DNA of 64,000 bases, from contig CAVWEY010000005.1 of the NCBI GenBank assembly GCA_963754135.1, positions 62,001 to 126,000 of the forward strand, in the 5' to 3' direction. A model generated the notes under the pieces. That model saw only the letters and a program-made list of their open reading frames with translations. It ran no database searches and was not told the origin of the DNA. Below are positions 54,850 to 64,000 of this stretch, in pieces (the first letter of the stretch is position 1; each line of letters opens with the position of its first letter). This DNA is from JAJFUI01 sp963754135. Lineage in GTDB: Bacteria; Planctomycetota; Planctomycetia; Pirellulales; Thermoguttaceae. The translations under genes were made by a program, and so were the position numbers.

Positions 54850-57624
54850 ATGCACGATGACGACCCCCAGGAAACGGCCGAGTGGCTCGACGGGCTGGAG
54901 TACGTGATCCAGTCGGGCGGGCCGCAGCGGGCGGCATATCTCTTGGGCCGCTTGCAGCAGCACGCCCTCGGGCATGGCGTGCCATGTCCCGCCGCCGCCA
55001 CCACACCCTACGTCAACACGATCCCCGTCGCCCAACAGCCCGACTACCCCGGCGACCGCGACATCGAACGCCGCATCAAGAATATCATCCGCTGGAACGC
55101 GATGGCGATGGTGGTGCGGGCGAACCGGGAGAGCCACGGCATCGGCGGCCACATCTCGACCTTCGCCTCGGCCGCCACGCTCTACGAAGTGGCCTTCAAC
55201 CACTTCTTCCACGGCAAAGAGGGCCGCCAGCCGCCCGACCAGGTCTTCTTTCAGGGGCATGCCTCGCCGGGCATCTACGCCCGGGCGTTCCTGCTGGGCC
55301 GCCTGAGCGAGGAGCGCCTGAAGAACTTCCGCCGCGAGTTGCAGGCGACCCCGGGCCTCTCCTCCTATCCGCACCCCTGGCTCATGCCCGACTTCTGGGA
55401 GTTCCCCACCGTCTCGATGGGCCTGGCCCCGATCATGGCCATCTACCAGGCCCGCTTTAATCATTACCTGGTCGATCGCGGCATCAAGCCCGACGCCGAG
55501 GCGTCGCGCGTCTGGGCCTTCCTGGGCGACGGCGAATGCGACGAGCCGGAGGCCCTGGGGGCGCTCACCCTGGCCGCCCGCGAACAACTCGACAATCTCA
55601 TCTTCGTGGTCAACTGTAATCTCCAGCGGCTCGATGGCCCGGTCCGCGGCAACGGCAAGATCATCCAGGAACTTGAGGGCATTTTCCGCGGCGCCGGCTG
55701 GAACGTCATCAAAGTGATCTGGGGTTCCGACTGGGACCCGCTCTTGGCCCGCGACGCCGATGGCCTTTTGGTGCAGCGGATGGGCGAAGCGGTCGACGGC
55801 GAGTATCAGAAGTACGTCGTTAGCTCGGGCGACTACATCCGCCAGCACTTCTTCGGCACCGATCCGCGGCTTCTGGCCCTGGTGGCCGATTTGAGCGACG
55901 AGCAGCTCCGCCGGTTGAATCGCGGCGGGCACGACCCGGTGAAGGTCTACGCCGCCTACAAGGCCGCGGTCGAGCACAAGGGTTCGCCCACCGTCATCCT
56001 GGCCAAGACGATCAAGGGCTACGGGCTGGGCGAGGCCGGCGAAGGGCGGAACGTCACTCACCAGCAGAAGAAGCTCAACGAGGAGGAACTGGTCGAGTTC
56101 CGCCGGCGGTTCGAGATCCCGATTTCCGACGCGGCCGCCCGTCGGGCGGAGTTCTACAAGCCGCCGGAGGACAGCCCGGAAATGCAGTATCTCCGCCAGC
56201 GCCGCGACGCCCTGAGCGGCTTTGTGCCCAGCCGCCGGGCGCCCAGCATGAGGCTCAAGCCGCCCAAGTGGGAAAACCTGGCCGAGTTTTTCGCCGGCAG
56301 CGAGGGGCGCGAGGTTTCCACGACGATGGCCTTCGTGCGGCTCTTGTCGCACCTGATGCGGGACAAGCAGATCGGCCGCTACATCGTCCCCATCGTGCCC
56401 GACGAGGCCCGCACCTTCGGCATGGAGGCCCTCTTCCGCCAGTTCGGCATCTACTCGCACGTCGGCCAACTCTACGAGCCGGTCGATTCGGACACGATTC
56501 TCTACTACCGCGAAGCGAAGGATGGGCAAATCCTGGAGGAAGGTATCACCGAGGCGGGGGCCATGTCGTCGTTCATCGCCGCCGGCAGCGCTCGGAGCAG
56601 CCACGGCATCAGCATGATCCCCTTCTTCATCTATTACTCGATGTACGGCTTCCAGCGGATCGGCGACCTCTTATGGGCGGCGGGCGACATGCGCTGCCGG
56701 GGCTTCGTCCTCGGCGGCACGGCTGGCCGCACCACCCTGGCCGGCGAAGGGCTGCAACACCAGGACGGCAACAGCCACTTAAACGCCTTGGCCTTCCCCA
56801 ACTGCCGGGCCTACGACCCCTGCTACGCCTACGAGATGGCGGTGATCGTGCTGGATGGCCTGCGGCGGATGTTTTTCGAGCAGCAGGACTGCTACTACTA
56901 CATCACATTGATGAACGAGAACTACGCGATGCCGGTCCTGCCGCTGGGCTCGACCGAGGGCATTTGCCGCGGCATCTACAAGCTCTCGACCCGCGACTCC
57001 TCGTTTAACCCGGAGCCAACGGCGACAGGGGCGAGGAAACCCAGGGTCCGCTTGTTCGGCAGCGGGGCGATCCTCCGCGAGTCGCTCCGCGCCCAGGAGC
57101 TATTGGAGCAGCATTTCGGCATCGGCAGCGACGTGTTCAGCGTCACGAGCTATAAGAGTCTGTACTACGACGGCCGCGAGTGCGCCCGCTGGAACCGGCT
57201 GCACCCGACCGATCCGCCGCGCCGCAGCTTCATCGAGCAGGCATTGGACGGCACTTCCGGGCCAGTGGTTGCCGCGCTCGATTACGTTGCCGCGGTGGCG
57301 CTTTCGATTGCGCCTTGGGTAACTCTCTCCCCTCTCCCTTTGGGAGAGGGGCAGGGGGTGAGGGCCGACGGCTCCGCTGGCCCACAAACGGGAGAGGGGC
57401 CAGGGGTGAGGGCGTCGTCCTACGTCGTTCTCGGGGCCGATGGTTTCGGCCGCAGCGAGGCCCGCAAGGAGTTGCGTCGCTTCTTCGAGGTCGATGCCGA
57501 GAACATCGCCCTGTCCGCGCTGGCTGAATTGGCCCGGGAAGGCGGATACCCGCAAGAAAAGCTCCCGGCGGCAATCAAGACGCTGGGACTCGATCCGAAT
57601 AAGCCAAACCCGGTGACCGTGTAA
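54850..57624 (+). CDS. aceE: Pyruvate dehydrogenase E1 component, homodimeric type
   Basis: A 924-residue thiamine-diphosphate enzyme that decarboxylates pyruvate for the PDH complex. It follows AceE from start to end: WLDGLEYVIQSGG, HIGGHISTFASAATLYEVAF with the active-site His region, the ThDP motif GDGECDEPEALGALTLAARE..NLIFVVNCN, ILAKTIKGYGLG, and the C-terminal SYKSLYYDGRECARWNRLHP. The start MHDDDP at 54850 fits AceE N-termini, but no ribosome site remains because a palindrome ends ten bases upstream. A repeat-coded insert (SPLPLGEGQGVRA.. twice) of about 30 residues lies at 57323-57412 near the C-terminus. E2/E3 genes are not in the window. Confidence 0.95.
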   Translation: MHDDDPQETAEWLDGLEYVIQSGGPQRAAYLLGRLQQHALGHGVPCPAAATTPYVNTIPVAQQPDYPGDRDIERRIKNIIRWNAMAMVVRANRESHGIGGHISTFASAATLYEVAFNHFFHGKEGRQPPDQVFFQGHASPGIYARAFLLGRLSEERLKNFRRELQATPGLSSYPHPWLMPDFWEFPTVSMGLAPIMAIYQARFNHYLVDRGIKPDAEASRVWAFLGDGECDEPEALGALTLAAREQLDNLIFVVNCNLQRLDGPVRGNGKIIQELEGIFRGAGWNVIKVIWGSDWDPLLARDADGLLVQRMGEAVDGEYQKYVVSSGDYIRQHFFGTDPRLLALVADLSDEQLRRLNRGGHDPVKVYAAYKAAVEHKGSPTVILAKTIKGYGLGEAGEGRNVTHQQKKLNEEELVEFRRRFEIPISDAAARRAEFYKPPEDSPEMQYLRQRRDALSGFVPSRRAPSMRLKPPKWENLAEFFAGSEGREVSTTMAFVRLLSHLMRDKQIGRYIVPIVPDEARTFGMEALFRQFGIYSHVGQLYEPVDSDTILYYREAKDGQILEEGITEAGAMSSFIAAGSARSSHGISMIPFFIYYSMYGFQRIGDLLWAAGDMRCRGFVLGGTAGRTTLAGEGLQHQDGNSHLNALAFPNCRAYDPCYAYEMAVIVLDGLRRMFFEQQDCYYYITLMNENYAMPVLPLGSTEGICRGIYKLSTRDSSFNPEPTATGARKPRVRLFGSGAILRESLRAQELLEQHFGIGSDVFSVTSYKSLYYDGRECARWNRLHPTDPPRRSFIEQALDGTSGPVVAALDYVAAVALSIAPWVTLSPLPLGEGQGVRADGSAGPQTGEGPGVRASSYVVLGADGFGRSEARKELRRFFEVDAENIALSALAELAREGGYPQEKLPAAIKTLGLDPNKPNPVTV
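57323..57412. repeat. 'SPLPLGEG' palindromic repeat and partial copy in aceE
   Basis: A hairpin CCTCTCCCTTTGGGAGAGG then GGGGTGAGGG, followed by a second incomplete unit (GGGAGAGGGGCCAGGGGTGA). It is translated in frame as SPLPLGEGQGVRADGSAG and QTGEGPGVRASS. Confidence 0.85.
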
Positions 57625-57717
57625 GCCGAAAGCCGTCGAAAACTGGCATACCCCCAAAGCGGCCAATCAGCTATACTCCAGCCCATCTGGAACCTTCGGC
57701 CCGCAAGGAGGTTTGCC

Positions 57718-60700
57718 ATGCCAGTCCGCCGCTCCACTGCCGCGTTCTTGCTCTTATTCTGCCTGTTCTTGGGAGCGTCGATCGCCGAGGGGCGCGGCTC
57801 GGGCGATCTTGCCTGTTGCTGCGCGAGGCATCGCGGCCGTTTTCGACGCAGTTGCGTCTCCGCCCGGCGCTGCCAATGCGTGCGTGACGCCGTTTCACCC
57901 CAGGGCGCCGACCAGTTGGTCGCCCAGGGCGATTCACTCCGCGAGAAGGATGACCCGGACGGCGCCATCGCCGCCTACACCAAGGCCATCCGGCTCGATC
58001 CGAAATGTGGCAAGGCGTATTGCGGCCGCGGAGAGGTCCTCGGCGAAAAGGGCAACATCGAGGCTGCGATGGCCGACCTCAACGAGGCCATTCGACTCGA
58101 TCCGAAAAACGCGGCGGCCCATAACGCCCACGGCTGCGGCTACGCGAGTGAGCGCGACTTCGAGAAAGCGATTGCCGACTTCAGCCACGCCATTCGACTT
58201 GATCCAAAGCTAGTTCCTGCTTACGACAATCGCGCGGGCCTACGCGGAGAAAGGCAACTTCGACAAGGCTATCGGCGACTGCACGGAGGCAATTCGCCTC
58301 GATCCAAAGAATGAGGAGCACTACGTAAAGCGCGCGTACTGCCGGGCAAACAAGAAGCAATTCGCCGAAGCGGTCGCCGACCTTGATGCTGCGATCAGAC
58401 TTAGCCCAGATCAGCCGTATCTCTATGAGTATCGCGGAGCGCTATGGGTTTACTGCGGGAACTATGATCGCACAATCGCGGATTTTCGGAAAATGATGCG
58501 TGTGAACCCCAGTGATCCAGCGGCCACGTTTGACGAGCCGACCAAGCCGCCGCCTTCCGCGCAGGCGATTAAGCTCGGGCGGCAACAGGTCCGTCAAATG
58601 CTCGACGACCGGCCGGCAATGGCCAAGTACGGCAAGAAGGCCGAGGCGCTCTACGAGTGGGCAGCCCGCAAGTTCGCCGGCGAGGACTTGCACCAGCAGA
58701 TCCTCTGGAACTCCTCCGATCCCCCGCCGGACTTCCCTTGCGATCATCAGCCGCCGTCCCAGCACCGGCAGGGATTCATTCGCCTGTGGCGGGTGTACCC
58801 GCAGGGGCCAGCCAAAGGCCAGGAGCGGCGTTTCGAGGAATTGTGGAGCGACGCGGTTTTCGAACTCTACAATATCGCTGGCGTGAGGGACTTCGATCGC
58901 ATTGAGGCCAACGCGGTCGCGGGCAGACTCTCGCGCAGGGAGTTTTGCGTCAAGATGCTGGAGACTGAGTCCCTCGCCGCGGAGAAGAGCCGGACCTTCT
59001 ACATCCGCGTTTTCTTGCCTTGGGCGAAAGAACACGGCGTGCCCACGCAACCGGGGAGCTGGTACGTTGCGTGCCGATCAGACCCGAAGGAAAACCTCTA
59101 TCTCAGGGCCGTCGGCAGCGACGATCCGCACTGGCGATATTACGGGACCTGCTACGACCAAATCGCGCTCCGTGTGCTCGCCGCGAAAGGCAAGGATGAC
59201 GAAGCCCGCAAACTCGCGGCTGAGATGGTGAAACGAGCGACCACGAAGCAGGCGGCGGCTGAAATCTATTGCGCTAAGGGCTCGATTTACGCGGCCAAGG
59301 GCGATTTTGACAAGGCCGTCGCCGACTATTCGGAGGCCATCAAAGTCGATCCGAAATGCGTGCTGGCCTGTCAGTGCCGCGGCTTCATCTACAGCGAAAA
59401 GGGCGAACTCGATAGAGCACTGGTCGACTTGACCGAGGCCATCCGCCTGAAACCTGATGATGGCACCAGCCACTATTATCGAGCAAGGACGCACTTCGCC
59501 AAGGGCGACCTGGATGCGGCCGTCAGCGATGTTCTCGATGCGATCCGCATTACACCGGGACTGGAGAAGTCCATTAAGCCACAGTGGGTGCAAATCTGCC
59601 TGCAATCCGCGGGACACTATGCCGGAAACGGCGACTGGGATAAGGCACTCGCCGCTTGCCGGCAAGCGCTGCGGCTCGACCCGGCCAATGCAGTCGCCTA
59701 TCACGGTCGGGGCTACGTTTACGTCCAAAAACGCGATTATGCCAAGGCTCTGCCTGATCTGAACGAAGCCATCCGCCTCGACCCGAAAGCGGCATGTGTC
59801 TACGCCAACCGGGCGGGGGTTTATTTCGAAATGGGCGATCTCGATCATGCCATAGCGGACTACGTTGAAGCCCTGCGAATTCAGCCGCAACTGGCCGATC
59901 GGATCGAGCCCTTCTTGGCTCACATATACGTGCAGCGTGCCGACGGGCGCACCAGGAAGCACAACTGGGACGGGGCCATTGCCGATCTGACGGAGGCGCG
60001 GCGTCTGACCCCGGCGCCGTGCCGCTCGACATGCCCGACACCGCCGCGTTGGTTGCCGCCGCGACGCTGCCGGCGACAGTCGCCCCGCCCACGGGCGGTC
60101 TGCCGCAACGCAACCCTGGATATGCGTCGCCACCGCTGGCCACCCTGGCGCAGTCGCCGCCGGCAGGGCAGCCGAACCCTGGCTCACCACCGTTCTACAC
60201 TGGAAGTGCCGGCGGCCTGCCCACGATCCAGACGCAACTGCCGGGCATGGACCCGCTGGGGTTCAATCGTTCGTCGTTGGGTTATCAATATCACCCTAGC
60301 CAGTGGGAGGGCGTGCCGAGGCCGCAAGCGACCGACGAGATTACACCCCGGTTGATCGACGCCTACGTCGGCCGGGCCGCGGAGCGGACCGGCAGGGGCA
60401 AACTGGACGGCGCCATCACCGATTTGACCGAGGCCCTCCGGCTCGATCCAAAACGTCCCACAACGCTGCTGGACCGTGGCGAGCTGTATCATCGGATCGG
60501 CGAGCACAAGAGGGCGGTCGCCGATTTCACGGAGGTCATCCATTCGGAACGATACCCGTGCGTGGGATACTTGGATCGGGGCATCGCCCTGCTCGATAGC
60601 GGGAACGCGGACGCCGCCATCGCCGATTTTACCGAGGCCATCCGGTTGAACCGCTACACGCCCTTTGAGGCATACTGCCGTCGGGCCGAGGCCCTGCTGA

Positions 60701-60873
60701 AAAAGGGCGACCTGGCCGCCGCCTTGAAGGATGCCGACGCCGCAATCCGAGTGAACCCCAAGTACGCCGACGCCTATCAGTGCCGCGGCCGCATCCACGA
60801 GAAGATGGGCGAGAAGGCCAGGGCCGAAAGCGACTTCGCCCAGGCGAGACGGCTTGGCGATCGGACGAAGTAG
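57718..60873 (+). CDS. Giant secreted TPR protein, two frame breaks
   Basis: About 1050 residues when joined. A signal peptide (RRSTAAFLLLFCLFLGASIA) is followed by a short Cys-rich stretch (DLACCCARHRGR), then at least a dozen tetratricopeptide repeats with the pattern GDxDxAIADxxEAIRLDPK. A non-TPR segment of about 170 residues follows the first block (around 58500-59200). A Pro/Gly/Ala-rich linker (about 60040-60300) precedes the last TPR block. Frame changes are needed near 58235 (before AYAEKGNFDKAI) and near 60010 (after EARRLTP). AAGGAGG precedes the ATG. It is probably an extracytoplasmic protein-protein interaction scaffold. Confidence 0.8.
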
Positions 60874-60988
60874 CAGCTTTCCGAGAGAGTGCTCCGGCAT
60901 CTCGCGTTCGTATCGGGCTCCCTGCTGATTGCATTTCGACGTGTCGCGCTGTAGTATAAGTGTTGGGCGTTTCCGCGAGGAGAGCGTT

Positions 60989-61366
60989 ATGGGCCGAATC
61001 CGCGAAATGATCGAGGTTGACGGGCGGAAGTGTTGGACGCTGTTCGACACCGGTGCCCGCAACACGTACGTCCTCCCCGTGGTCGCCGAGCTATTGACAA
61101 CCTCCAAAATGCCCCACCCGATCCGTACCGCGCTCGGGGGTGGAGTAAGACTGACCGACAAGACCGCGATTCTCCAAGCGGAGGTCGAGGGACATTCAAT
61201 TTCCACTCACGCCATGGTGATCGACGAAATCGGGGCCGACGAAGACGGCCGCACGATTGAGGTCCTGCTGGGCGCCCTGGCCATGCAGCAGTGGGGGATT
61301 CGCCCCATCCCGGACGAGGAAAAACTCGACTTTAGCCACTACCCCGAAGAATTTGTGGAATTTTGA
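60989..61366 (+). CDS. Small retropepsin-like aspartic protease domain protein
   Basis: A 125-residue protein. A single aspartyl-protease half-domain is indicated by CWTLFDTGARNTYVLPVVAE (the DTGA catalytic motif) and the later hydrophobic-hydrophobic-Gly stretch EVLLGALAMQQWGI. Such one-domain proteins act as dimers, like retroviral proteases. GAGGAGAG precedes the ATG at 60989. No signal peptide, so it is probably cytoplasmic. Its substrate is unknown. The larger aspartyl-protease-like gene at 47774 is only a distant relative. Confidence 0.78.
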   Translation: MGRIREMIEVDGRKCWTLFDTGARNTYVLPVVAELLTTSKMPHPIRTALGGGVRLTDKTAILQAEVEGHSISTHAMVIDEIGADEDGRTIEVLLGALAMQQWGIRPIPDEEKLDFSHYPEEFVEF

Positions 61367-61375
61367 CGGGGAGTG

Positions 61376-61455
61376 TAGAAGCGGCATCCTGCCGCTTCAG
61401 GGACGGCACCAGGGACGGCCCCTTGCCGAAATTACGCGGCAGGATGCCGCGTCTA
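61376..61455. repeat. Palindromic repeat, 'GCGGCATCCTGCCGC' type
   Basis: Arms TAGAAGCGGCATCCTGCCGC (61376-61395) and GCGGCAGGATGCCGCGTCTA (61436-61455), near-perfect reverse complements, lie nine bases after the retropepsin-like gene's stop. Confidence 0.8.
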
Positions 61456-61471
61456 CCAGCCAGTTTCCCTC

Positions 61472-61501
61472 TTCCCGTCCCCGCCCCCGGCCGGGTATAA
61501 T
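61472..61501 (+). promoter_or_regulatory. Probable promoter of ispF
   Basis: A perfect TATAAT (61496-61501) with a weak -35 (TTCCCG, 18-base spacer). The flank GGCCGGGTATAAT..CCGCGTTT matches the ThuA promoter region (52293-52316). Confidence 0.6.
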
Positions 61502-61567
61502 TCCCGCGTTTGCCGCCAACCAGGGACCGGCGGACGCAGCGCAGAAGGAGACCTAGCCACGGACGCC

Positions 61568-62047
61568 ATGCGGGTGGGCATCGGACACGACTTGCACCGC
61601 CTCCAGCCGGGCGGGCCGCTCAGGCTGGGCGGCATCGACATCCCCCACGACCGCAATTCGATCGGCCACAGCGACGGCGACGCCCTGCTGCACGCGGTGA
61701 TCGACGCCCTGCTGGGGGCCGCCGCCCTGGGCGACGTGGGACAGATGTTCCCCGACACGGACCCCGAGAACCGCGGCCGCGATTCGGCCGAAATGCTCAC
61801 CGCCGCCCTGGAGGCCGTGGCCGCCCTGGGCTGGCGGATCGTCAACATCGACTGCATCGTCTTCGCTCAGCGCCCCAAGCTGCTCCCCCACCGCCAAACC
61901 ATCCGCCAACGCCTGGCCGACATCCTCCAGATCGAGGTCGAACGCGTCGGGCTCCAGGCCAAGACCGGCGAGGGCATCGGAGCCATCGGCCACGAGGAGG
62001 CCATCGCCGCCCAGTGCGTGGCGCTGCTGGAAGAAAATGATGAATGA
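61568..62047 (+). CDS. ispF: 2-C-methyl-D-erythritol 2,4-cyclodiphosphate synthase
   Basis: A 159-residue enzyme of the MEP isoprenoid pathway. Metal ligands Asp8, His10 (GIGHDLHRL) and His42 (HSDGDALLHAV) are present, as are DVGQMFPDTDP and the closing KTGEGIGAIGHEEAIAAQCV. Length is normal. AAGGAG lies farther upstream than usual (about 17 bases). The last codons (ENDE and the stop) are already in the GATGAATGA repeat that follows. It heads a probable operon with cysS. Confidence 0.95.
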   Translation: MRVGIGHDLHRLQPGGPLRLGGIDIPHDRNSIGHSDGDALLHAVIDALLGAAALGDVGQMFPDTDPENRGRDSAEMLTAALEAVAALGWRIVNIDCIVFAQRPKLLPHRQTIRQRLADILQIEVERVGLQAKTGEGIGAIGHEEAIAAQCVALLEENDE

Positions 62048-62128
62048 TGAGTGATGAATGATGAGTGACCAACGACGAATGCTGAGTTTCCGACATTCAT
62101 CATTCATCATTCAACATTCATCATTTCT
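62036..62128. repeat. Inverted GATGAATGA/TCATTCATC tandem repeat between ispF and cysS
   Basis: A left block of TGATGAATGA/GATGAGTGA units and a right block of CATTCATCATT units can fold into a long AT-rich hairpin. It supplies the ispF stop codon. The same kind occurs at 63746-63836 and in the methylase at 12805-13088. Confidence 0.85.
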
Positions 62129-62162
62129 ACCCACTACCCACTAATTCCAGCCCACTCGCTCC

Positions 62163-63740
62163 ATGCTCCACATCTACAGCACCCTGACACGCACGAAGGA
62201 ACCGTTCGAGCCGGTCCGGCCGGGCAAGGTCGGCATCTACCTGTGCGGCCCGACGGTCTACAAGCCCAGCCACATCGGCCACATGGTCGGCCCGGTGATT
62301 TTCGACGCCATCAAGCGCTACCTGCGCTACTGCGGCTACGAGGTCACGCTGGTGGTGAACGTCACCGACGTGGACGACAAGCTGATTGCCGAGTCGGCTC
62401 AGCGGGGGATTCCTATGTCCCAACTGGCCGCCGAGATGACCGACGATTACATGCAGAACCTCGACGCCCTGGGCGTGGACGTGATCGACCACTTCCCGCG
62501 CTGCACGGAAACGATGGGCGAGATCGTCGAGTTCACCAAGACGCTGGTGAAAAAAGGCTTCGCCTACGAGGCGCAGGGAGACGTGTATTTTGACGTGGCC
62601 AAGTGCCCCGACTACGGCAAGCTGAGCCACCGCGGGGTCGAGGCCATGCGGGGCGAGGGGGGCGGCATGGCCGAGCGGAAGCGGAGCAGCGCCGACTTCG
62701 CCCTCTGGAAATCGGCCAAGCCCGGCGAGCCTTCCTGGCCCAGCCCTTGGGGCCCCGGCCGGCCCGGCTGGCACATCGAGTGTTCCGCCATGAGCCGGAA
62801 GCTGCTGGGCGAGACGTTCGACATCCACGGCGGCGGGCTGGACCTGATCTTCCCGCACCACGAAAACGAAATCGCCCAGAGCGAGTGCTGCCACGGAAAA
62901 CCGATGGCCAAGTATTGGCTCCATAACGGCCTGATGCAGGCCAGCAGCGAGGTCGGCAAGGTCGGCGGACGGAGCACCCGGCCGGCCGAGGGCGACCTGG
63001 CCGCCCAAGAGGTCGGCAAGATCAGCAAGTCGAAAGGCTCGGCCCCCTTCCGCGAGATGCTCAAGCGGTTCTCCGGCGAGACGATCCGCTTCTTCGTCCT
63101 CTCGACCCACTACCGCCGGCCCATCGACTATAGCGAGGAGCGGCTGCACGAGGTGGAGACCGGCATGGAGACGTTTACTCGCTTCTTCAAGCGGTTCGAG
63201 CGGATCACGGGCGAGAGTTTCTATTCCCTGCGTGCCCCATCGACGCGGATGCAGGGCGACGACCGAGACTCCCCTCTCCCTTTGGGAGAGGGGCAGGGGG
63301 TGAGGGCCGGCGAGTCGCTACCGCAGGTCGTGGCCGAGCACCGCAACCGCTTCCTCGAGGAGATGGACGACGACTTTAACACCGGCGGCGGCATCGGCAC
63401 GCTCTTTGAACTGGTCCGGGCGCTCAACAAGTTTGCCGACGACGAGAAGCTCGAAGAGCCGGGCAAGCGGACGCCCGAAAAGCTCGACGCCTGGCGCCGC
63501 GGCGTCGCCGTCCTGCGCGAGCTGACGGCCGTGCTGGGGCTGTTCCGCAAGCCGCCGCAAGAAACGCTCCCTGGCGGCGACGACCTGGCCGGCAAGCTGA
63601 TGAAGCTCCTGATCGAGCTACGTGCCGACTCCCGCAAGAAAAAGGATTTCACCACGGCCGACCGCATCCGCAACACGCTCACCGAGATCGGCGTCGTGCT
63701 CGAAGACCGGCCGGGCGGGACGGAATGGAGCCGGAAATAG
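62163..63740 (+). CDS. cysS: Cysteinyl-tRNA synthetase
   Basis: A 525-residue class I synthetase. The nucleotide-binding HIGH is PSHIGHM; zinc ligands appear in IYLCGPTVY, GWHIECSAM and FPHHENE; the KMSKS loop reads GKISKSKGS. The C-terminal anticodon-binding helices include FTTADRIRNTLTEIGVVLED. An insert of about 13 residues (SPLPLGEGQGVRA) encoded by a palindrome lies at 63269-63308, before VVAEHRNRFLEEMDDDFNT, in a loop of the helical domain. A second unusual insert (GGRSTRPAEGDLAAQEVGK) precedes the KISKS loop. It should be functional. It follows ispF. Confidence 0.96.
   Translation: MLHIYSTLTRTKEPFEPVRPGKVGIYLCGPTVYKPSHIGHMVGPVIFDAIKRYLRYCGYEVTLVVNVTDVDDKLIAESAQRGIPMSQLAAEMTDDYMQNLDALGVDVIDHFPRCTETMGEIVEFTKTLVKKGFAYEAQGDVYFDVAKCPDYGKLSHRGVEAMRGEGGGMAERKRSSADFALWKSAKPGEPSWPSPWGPGRPGWHIECSAMSRKLLGETFDIHGGGLDLIFPHHENEIAQSECCHGKPMAKYWLHNGLMQASSEVGKVGGRSTRPAEGDLAAQEVGKISKSKGSAPFREMLKRFSGETIRFFVLSTHYRRPIDYSEERLHEVETGMETFTRFFKRFERITGESFYSLRAPSTRMQGDDRDSPLPLGEGQGVRAGESLPQVVAEHRNRFLEEMDDDFNTGGGIGTLFELVRALNKFADDEKLEEPGKRTPEKLDAWRRGVAVLRELTAVLGLFRKPPQETLPGGDDLAGKLMKLLIELRADSRKKKDFTTADRIRNTLTEIGVVLEDRPGGTEWSRK
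63269..63308. repeat. 'SPLPLGEG' palindromic repeat in cysS
   Basis: A hairpin CCCCTCTCCCTTTGGGAGAG.. then GCAGGGGGTGAGGGCC, identical over most of its length to the aceE copy at 57323 and in the same orientation and frame. Confidence 0.88.
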
Positions 63741-63745
63741 GAGGA

Positions 63746-63834
<89 letters not shown>

Positions 63835-63836
<2 letters not shown>

Positions 63837-64000
63837 GCCTCTCCGCATCCTCGGCATCGACCCCGGCCTGAACATCACCGGCTACGGCGTGCTTGAGGCC
63901 GCGGGCGGCCGCTTGCGGCTGTGCGAGGCGGGGGTGATCCGCGGCCGGTCGCGGGGATCGCTCACCAAACGGCTGGTGGAAATCCACCAAGGCGTGGCGG
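63835..64000 (+). CDS. ruvC: Holliday junction resolvase RuvC, 5' part
   Basis: The first 55 residues, cut by the window edge. MPLRILGIDPGLNITGYGVL contains the first catalytic Asp (Asp9) of RuvC, followed by GGRLRLCEAGVIR and LTKRLVEIHQGV. It resolves recombination junctions together with RuvAB. The ATG is formed at the end of a CATCATT repeat and there is no ribosome site visible, so translation may depend on the upstream cysS transcript. Confidence 0.93.

Noticed and set aside
54814..56604. Long open frame on the minus strand across aceE
   Set aside because: It mirrors a certain aceE gene, has no domain and arises from high GC in the third codon position.

Overview
The window looks like chromosomal DNA of a planctomycete, probably of the Pirellulales type. 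The signs are two BBP7-type outer-membrane beta-barrel proteins, a giant secreted protein with the planctomycete LEPR-XLL motif, two PEP-CTERM proteins, a small 'FTLRSML' membrane protein, long TPR proteins, an ECF sigma/anti-sigma pair, high GC content, and many palindromic repeats between and inside genes. No rRNA, tRNA or CRISPR array was recognised.

Layout. 1-7 kb: the end of a BBP7 porin, a broken TPR gene, a GlsB/YeaQ membrane protein, an M24 aminopeptidase with a clear terminator, a frame-broken PEP-CTERM protein, and a membrane protein overlapping an AmmeMemoRadiSam-type radical SAM enzyme. 7.5-14 kb: two adjacent restriction/methylation-type N6-adenine methylases. 14-20.3 kb: a LEPR-XLL/cyclophilin/repeat surface protein convergent with a BBP7 porin. 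20.5-26.3 kb: two small membrane proteins, then a hybrid histidine kinase and a GGDEF response regulator. 26.6-29.6 kb: TadE/TadG pilus-type proteins, a decayed REP-associated (Y1) transposase, and a stray 3' end of a second GGDEF gene. 29.7-34.8 kb: a MacAB-type efflux operon headed by a TetR regulator with a perfect operator. 35-41 kb: NagB-PIG-L fusion, heme O synthase, RAYT debris, a HAF-repeat PEP-CTERM protein and a cytochrome oxidase subunit III. 41-50 kb: a large TPR-like secreted protein, ECF sigma/anti-sigma, a secreted duplicated protein, a CPBP membrane protease and an aspartyl-protease-like protein. 50-52 kb: an IS4-family element inside a palindrome. 52-64 kb: ThuA, a holin-like protein, an intact RAYT between two palindromes, AceE, a giant TPR protein, a retropepsin-like protein, IspF, CysS and the start of RuvC.

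The strongest theme is the repeats. At least fifteen kinds of short palindromic element are present. Many lie inside reading frames: in the second methylase, histidine kinase, MacB, NagB, the oxidase subunit, AceE and CysS. There they are translated as low-complexity linkers. Others supply the stop or start codon of the neighbouring gene (CtaB, IspF, RAYT, RuvC, and the two convergent genes around the IS). Two RAYT genes, internally deleted RAYT derivatives and an IS4 element that landed in a palindrome accompany them. This resembles the coding palindromic elements of Rickettsia, but with many more families.

A second theme is frame interruption. About thirteen otherwise convincing genes need one or two single-base corrections to be read through. 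Uncorrected sequencing errors and real decay cannot be separated from this sequence alone, so these genes are given as whole loci with the break positions stated.
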